Assembly (NCBI GenBank): GCA_012931725.1
Contig: CM022948.1
Coordinates: 111,276,477-111,340,476 of the forward strand
Length of the DNA: 64,000 bases
Reading direction: 5' to 3'
Source: Litsea cubeba
Lineage: Eukaryota > Streptophyta > Magnoliopsida > Laurales > Lauraceae
Shown here: positions 59,701 through 64,000 of the stretch, piece by piece
Numbering within the stretch: position 1 is the stretch's first letter
Layout of the letters: each line of letters opens with the position of its first letter
Notes under the pieces: generated by a model
Seen by the model: the letters and a program-made list of their open reading frames with translations, nothing else
The model's database searches: none
Told to the model about the DNA's origin: nothing
Made by a program: the position numbers and the translations under genes

Positions 59701-62058
59701 CATTTTTAAGATGGCCACACATATTTTGGTTGCATGACAACTTGTAGGGTATCCACTGCCTCCTTCCACTTCTAGTTTTTACCTAATATGATGCATATTT
59801 AGTACAAGTTAGAATATGCGTCCCAAGGAAACATCAAATATCTAATCTTAAGAAAGGTCAAATATGAACCCATAAGGAAGGGCGTGAAGAGATTTTGAGT
59901 ATGATATGCTGTATTCATGTCTTCAATGATCTGATGTGCCCAAAGTTAATGACCATGACAACTAAAGGTGTTCGTAGTTATGGAAGGGAGGGGAGAGTTA
60001 AACCCCCGAGCTTCTAATTTAGAGGTTACAGATGATAACCCTTCTCTTTTCCCTCTATGTTAACAAACCTCATAAAAAGGGGTATCTACAAAGGTGTCTG
60101 TATCGTAGATGTAACCTGTGTGAACTACTAGTGTACATGGGTCCTCCCATCGAAAGGACTGAGACATCACTCCTGTATTAATGAATCAGTAAGTGTGCAC
60201 TTTCTCAAAGCCCAATTTAGCCAATTGATCCATGATTTTGTTCGTCTTGCCCATAATGTGGGTAAAGTTTATCACTATGCTATAAACTGACACCTTACCT
60301 TTATTAGCTAATGTTGACGGTTGCCATGGTTTGGATCGCTTTTTTTTGCACACCTCACCATCTTCCATGACTTCACTTCTATGGTGAGGCTTGTGAAGAA
60401 TTTTGAAGATAATCTCAAAGCCTTTCAAATTGCAATGAATTGTATTTCATTGGATTCTCTTGTTCCCATTGGTCCTGAGTTCACTTCCAATACTATATGC
60501 AATCCTGCAAAATAATAATCACCAATGGTCTTGATTTGCCCCTAGCAACCCCTACATTGTCAAATATGAAGCATCCTAGTGGCGGAGGCTACCAACTTAG
60601 TTAGAACCCATTTAAGCACGACTTTGTTTTTGGTTCTCATTTTTTATTTTTATTTTACCATTAAAAAAAGTTATTTTTATTATATGTATTCTTTTGAAGG
60701 GTAACTTTGTTGATAGTTATAACTTCGTCCTGTGTTTGCAGATTGCACCTTTGGGGGAGCTCTTCCCTCACTTTGTACATTGTGCATTCTTTTGGAATAT
60801 ATACTTACATTAAAATTTTTTTTTTTTGATAGCCAAGATAATATACAAATGTAAATGTAATAAAAATGTACAGATTAGCTCCAGTTCCAAATCAATACCT
60901 GAAACAAGAGAAGCAAAACCTACAAAATATCGAAGGGGCTAGTATGAAGTAATTTTGCCTTCATTAGAAGGAAACAAAAATATTTTTAAGTGAAATCAAA
61001 CTTTGCCAAACATTCCTTTCCAATGACATGGGTAACTGAGAAGGCCTTCAAGTCCTAAGAGCTTTGATATTTGTTTGTTTATTTATTTTTTTGAGAGGTT
61101 TGTCTATTTGTTTTTAGACTTTGGATTTGAACATACCGTAAAAAAATGTTGAACATTGCTGTGGATTTCATGTTGATTAGTTGCCATAATTACACTCACA
61201 ATCCTGACCTCAAACAGATCGTATAAAGCTCAAGTGGTGATGATGGAGATATTGTACTGATTTTATTTACTTCCTTTGTTTTGTAAGATTATTGTTACAT
61301 GAGAAATTTCTGTGCTATTTGCAAGCTGTTTTCGACATAATATATCTCATGGTGTCTGGTTCTTTGCTAGCCTGAAACTCTTGATATGTTTGTGGACATT
61401 TCTTATTGATCGATTACTTGGTACTGTTGAATGCAGATGGAGAAAGACACTTCACCCTTCTAGGCAAAGAGTAGGGAGATGGGCTGTGGATGAAGACAAA
61501 CGATTGAAAATATCCGTAATGCTTTTTTGGGCCAAAATTGTGGAATAAAATTGCTAAATTTATACCTGGCCGTACTCAAGTTCAGTGCAGAGAAAGGTAT
61601 GTTGGAATAAGTTGAAGTTATCTCTAATGAAATATCCGGGTATGACTGGCCATATCATGAAGCATGAATGGGGGTCCATGTATTTGTGTTTATAATGATG
61701 GTCAATTTGTTTCATATAAGACCTGAAATTAGTTGATTATCAGTTTTGAGTGGGGGTGACCCCTCAATTCCATTGTACGATCAGTTTTGGGTGAGCTTGC
61801 ACCTGGTTTCCCGCCAAATCATTATTTTGGATACATCCAACCTATCCTTAATCTGAACTATAGATTTGGTTATAAATTTAAGAGGTTGAGTCTGATGGCA
61901 GGTGGTTCAACACTCTAGATCCATCATTAAATCTGGGACCATGGTCTGAAGAAGAGGATGCTAAATTGAAAGCAAAAATCACCGAACATGGATATTGCTG
62001 GTCCAAGATTGCAGCATGTGTACCTGGACGGACTGATAGTCAATGTAGGAGGTACAGA

Positions 62059-62134
<76 letters not shown>

Positions 62135-63250
62135 AGTGGCTAAGTGTTTTTCATGTTTGATGATCTTAACATGGGATGCTTTTTATTTTTTGAAGTTAAC
62201 AATGATTTTGCTAATCTGGCATCTTCTTGCTGGCGCATGTCCATGTGTGCCAGGAATGCAAGATCCAAGTGCTTAGCCGTAGGCCCCCTGAATAGATTCT
62301 TTGTCTCATCAGGTGCTATTCATGTACATTAACTTGTACTTTCAGCCCTTTCTTAACCATGCACCATTTTCATGTGTCCCCACCCGATGGGTTGGCTGTC
62401 CTCATTTTGGCCAGGGAATTTACTTTGCAGGCCCAACTTATGAGCTGCTTGATTGTTATACATGTGTCGCATGTTGGCATGTGTACTGCCATTTAATGTG
62501 GTGATAGTGACATAATTAAGCGTCAGAAAAACCTATTATAGAGAAGGGTTTGCTGGTCTTTGCTTCTCCTACTCATGGATTCACATGCCAATATGCTTTA
62601 CATGTACAAATCCCACTGTAGCTCAGCTGGTTGGGACCTGGTATATGTGTGTGAAGTGCTTGAGTTCGAGCCCCCAATAATTTAGTCACAAAAAAATAAA
62701 ATAAAATCCACGCCACTTATTGGACGAGACCCACCATGTTGGTGATTTCATTCAGAAAAGATCATCCCACTTGATTCCTCAAATGAGGGCTTCACATATA
62801 TGAATTTTGAATGACTGTCCATTTTTTCAAGGAACCTATCCCTTCTGAAAACATGTAGCCCGCCCAGTTTTTTTTTTTTCCTTTTTCGTGAATAGCAAAA
62901 GCCGGAGTACATGTTTTTTGTGTGAGGGAATCTACATGGCAAGCCCTGCTGATGAGTGGCTTGCATGTGCACATGGGGATGACTTTGCAAATGGATTCAT
63001 ATAGTGTTTTGTTGAGAGTAACTAACCTGACCCTATGCAGGAGATGGAAGACTCTATTTCCACATGAAGTGCCTTTGCTGCAAGCAGCTCGGAAGATACA
63101 GAAAGCAGCTCTTATATCCAACTTTGTGGACCGGGAGGAGCAGCGACCAGCTCTAGGTCCTTGTGATTTTGTGTCTGCATCATTAGAAATAAATTCTCTC
63201 GCTGAGTATGGAAACAAAAACAGTAAAGCAAAGCGAAGGAAAAAGTCCTG
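46325..63250 (+). CDS. MYB4R1: 4R-MYB / SNAPc subunit 4-like protein (3' end outside), with exon-6 frameshift
   Basis: SNAPc4 is the DNA-binding subunit of the complex that starts snRNA gene transcription; MYB4R1 is its plant 4R-MYB relative. Exons are 46325-46673, 51836-52338, 54687-54886, 54993-55163, 57414-57728, 61437-61596, 61902-62051 and 63041-63250, ending at a TG|GTATG donor; more exons lie outside. Exon 1 encodes an acidic N-terminus (SEDSEDDRDESFDED). Exon 4 carries the half repeat (VDWERLASMYVMGRSGAECE). Exons 5-7 carry four MYB repeats: SWMNLEDKNL, DWTVDEDAQLRAVVETLG, GRWAVDEDKRLK, and GPWSEEEDAKLKAKITEHGY. Each ends in the Q-C-R/L/S helix-3 motif. All coding exons agree in phase except exon 6 (160 nt; 159 expected). 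There T6 at 61523-61528, where T5 fits, leads to a stop at 61546 within R3. This is a real null mutation or a homopolymer error. Confidence 0.88.
49635..49694. repeat. (CT)30 microsatellite
   Basis: Thirty uninterrupted CT units in MYB4R1 intron 1. Confidence 0.95.
49961..50174 (+). mobile_element. tRNA-derived SINE with perfect 18-bp target duplication
   Basis: Flanked by AAAAGAATTGTTTTAAAT at 49943-49960 and 50175-50192. The head has box A TAGCTCGGTTGG (49973-49984) and box B GGGTTCAAAACTG (50016-50028). A body rich in CCCGAAGGGATTAGTCC follows, then a (TA)n/A-rich tail. It is the same family as 2063-2221 (shared GAGGGGTAGCTC.GTTGGCCT head and CCCAAAGGG[C/T]TNG body). The perfect duplication indicates recent retroposition into MYB4R1 intron 1. 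Confidence 0.9.
50531..50947. repeat. ~209-bp tandem duplication in MYB4R1 intron 1
   Basis: Two copies (about 50531-50739 and 50740-50947), each from AATGATGCAATGTCCACATT to AAGAAATTGTTCAGATCA. There are scattered point differences (CGTTAG against CATTAG, ATTGTT against CTTGTT, TATATAG against TTAATAG). Confidence 0.85.
52620..54064. mobile_element. Non-autonomous hAT element in MYB4R1 intron 2, exact 8-bp TSD
   Basis: A 1445-bp insertion flanked by GGGATGAG at 52612-52619 and 54065-54072. The ends CATAGTTACCTAATTCG and, inverted, CATAGTTACCTTAGTCG form a TIR of about 17 bp. Both subterminal regions are packed with short GAATTCG / ACGAATTCGAACTACGAATT repeats in both orientations, as expected for hAT transposase binding. 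The 1.2-kb core has no transposase frame. The insertion is wholly intronic and leaves the splice sites of exons 2 and 3 intact. Confidence 0.9.
55164..57413 (+). other. MYB4R1 intron 4 with a G31 tract
   Basis: Non-coding. It contains CT/AG microsatellites near 56140-56170 and 31 consecutive G at 56751-56781, preceded by T tracts. Confidence 0.7.
57806..58373. mobile_element. Long-TIR non-autonomous element in MYB4R1 intron 5
   Basis: The left arm TTTTTGCAAAAAGGCCCCCTA...ACCTCAAAAGACCT...TTTTATGTTTTTAG is inverted to the right arm (complement TTTTTTACAAAAAGGACCCTA...ACCTCAAAAAGGCCT...TTTTATGTTTTCAG), about 80 bp each. The core includes a C-rich tract (58189-58232). The form suits a Mutator-like MITE. 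It starts 77 bp after the exon 5 donor. Confidence 0.65.
58374..59074. other. MYB4R1 intron 5, middle part
   Basis: AT-rich intron sequence. No exon or recognised repeat. Confidence 0.5.
59075..59417 (-). mobile_element. Helitron-like non-autonomous element in MYB4R1 intron 5
   Basis: Read on the minus strand, the 5' end is ATTATAATATATTAAGCC, close to the TC-TATA[C/A]TATATTAA start of plant Helitrons. The 3' end has a hairpin CCTGTGC-TCA-GCACGGG, then TTATTGTG, then CTAG followed by T, matching hairpin + CTRR + T. It carries no Rep/helicase. It resembles 3015-3468. Confidence 0.65.
59418..61436. other. MYB4R1 intron 5, right part
   Basis: No exon. A T tract followed by GATAGCCAAGATAATATACA (about 60817-60850) may be the antisense 3' end of a LINE, but too little is preserved to be sure. 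Confidence 0.4.
62060..62132. repeat. (CT)n(CA)n compound microsatellite
   Basis: About 16 CT units followed by about 19 CA units, beginning 9 bp after the exon 7 donor of MYB4R1. It is close enough to the splice site that length variation could matter. Confidence 0.95.
62609..62705 (+). mobile_element. Short tRNA-related SINE
   Basis: Box A TAGCTCAGCTGG (62619-62630) and box B GAGTTCGAGCCC (62662-62673), then an A-rich tail (ACAAAAAAATAAAATAAAA). The box spacing suits a tRNA-derived promoter, but there is no cloverleaf 3' half. Imperfect AAATCC flanks may be the target duplication. Confidence 0.6.
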
Positions 63251-64000
63251 GTATGATTTCTTAAAATGATTTTTATGTTGATCTTTTTTCTCATGTTGAG
63301 CTGCATTTTCTCTTACATCTATTTGTGGGTTTACACTTTACACTCAACATTTTCCCATTCCCCTGTTCTGTTGACCACTGCCTAATATGATCTATAAAGT
63401 TGTAGCGAATTAATCATATTTGTCAATTTCGTTTTGAAAACTGTTTCGGTTTAGTTCCGGATTGAAACTTTTTGGCTGGTTTGGCATTTTGTGATTCATT
63501 TTGGAGTTTTCTTTTGGAAAAATGTTAACCATTTAAAAATATACACAGATTCAAACAATGGTAAAAGGTTAAGAGAGCTATATATGTCAAGAAAAATAGT
63601 AGGCCAACACTCTAGTAAACTAATCCCAATGATGTAAGCTATATACATCTTGGATTTTTTTCCCATTCGAAAAAGAGCAAAAAGGGGCTTGACTTTTGCC
63701 CTAACGGAGAGCATTTTTATTAATAAAATTGAAAAAAAAAAAAACAACATTTGCACGGGATTTGGCCGAATTGGGATTTTTGGCCTGTTTCAGATCAAGG
63801 AATTTGAAGTTGAAATGCAAATTTTGACCAAATACCAAATTTCGTGCCTAATATTTTGTGGGGGGTTATTTGATTTGGCATACTCACCGAACTGAACTCT
63901 TTTCTGCGGATTCAGCTGAACTGACATTGACTACTATGAATCTAATGCCTCTTAGCAGGTGTGTAGGTTGATGATACACCCACCTCAGTACTTGTTGAGG
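63251..64000 (+). other. MYB4R1 intron 8 (continues past the window)
   Basis: The donor at 63251 is TG|GTATGATT. No convincing next exon: the acceptor-like CTCTTAGCAG at about 63958 would give a stop after four codons in the required phase. Confidence 0.5.

Noticed and set aside
60817..60900. LINE 3' end in MYB4R1 intron 5
   Set aside because: Only a T tract plus a short GATAGCCAAGATAATATACA match; too little to support a separate feature.
62609..62705. Possible tRNA gene
   Set aside because: Boxes A and B are present but there is no anticodon arm or acceptor pairing, and an A-rich tail follows; better explained as a SINE.
63958..64000. Possible ninth exon of MYB4R1 after CTCTTAGCAG
   Set aside because: In the required phase it reads a stop after four codons and shows no homology.

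Overview
The window is nuclear DNA from a flowering plant. It is AT-rich, its genes have large introns with GT/AG splice sites, and it is full of short non-autonomous transposable elements, simple repeats and long homopolymers. The proteins are typical plant nuclear-encoded ones. The large introns would suit a larger angiosperm genome, perhaps a magnoliid or other early-branching lineage, but the species cannot be fixed from this sequence.

Layout. (1) Left edge, minus strand: the first coding exon of a gene I read as APC2, the cullin-like subunit of the anaphase-promoting complex; the rest lies outside. (2) 3.9-6.5 kb, plus: a PIN-LIKES (PILS) auxin-carrier gene with a leader intron. Its coding region has an in-frame TAA and appears to lack about 22 codons, so it is probably a pseudogene or null allele. 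(3) 6.5-29 kb: gene-poor, repeat-rich DNA. Two related TIR elements lie here, about 2.3 kb apart. One carries a broken piece of a pentatricopeptide-repeat (PPR) gene, the other a broken piece of the chloroplast SRP43 (CAO) gene. They share an organisation of terminal repeat, T tract and the palindrome GGTCGATATCGACC, and look like gene-capturing (Pack-type) elements. (4) 29.0-43.0 kb, minus: a complete seven-exon PEX3 gene (peroxisome biogenesis), about 374 aa spread over 14 kb, with many insertions in its introns. (5) 46.3 kb to the right edge, plus: a 4R-MYB / SNAPc4-type gene (MYB4R1), of which eight coding exons are visible. One extra T in exon 6 breaks the frame inside repeat R3.

The genes do not form a pathway; this is ordinary dispersed plant gene order. 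The unusual content is the mobile DNA: the two gene-capturing elements, two hAT-type insertions with exact 8-bp target duplications (one in a PEX3 intron, one in a MYB4R1 intron), SINEs with target duplications, Helitron-like pieces, LINE 3' remnants, a near-perfect foldback element, and several MITE families with more than one copy in the window. All names rest on reading translations and remembered family features; no database search was possible.
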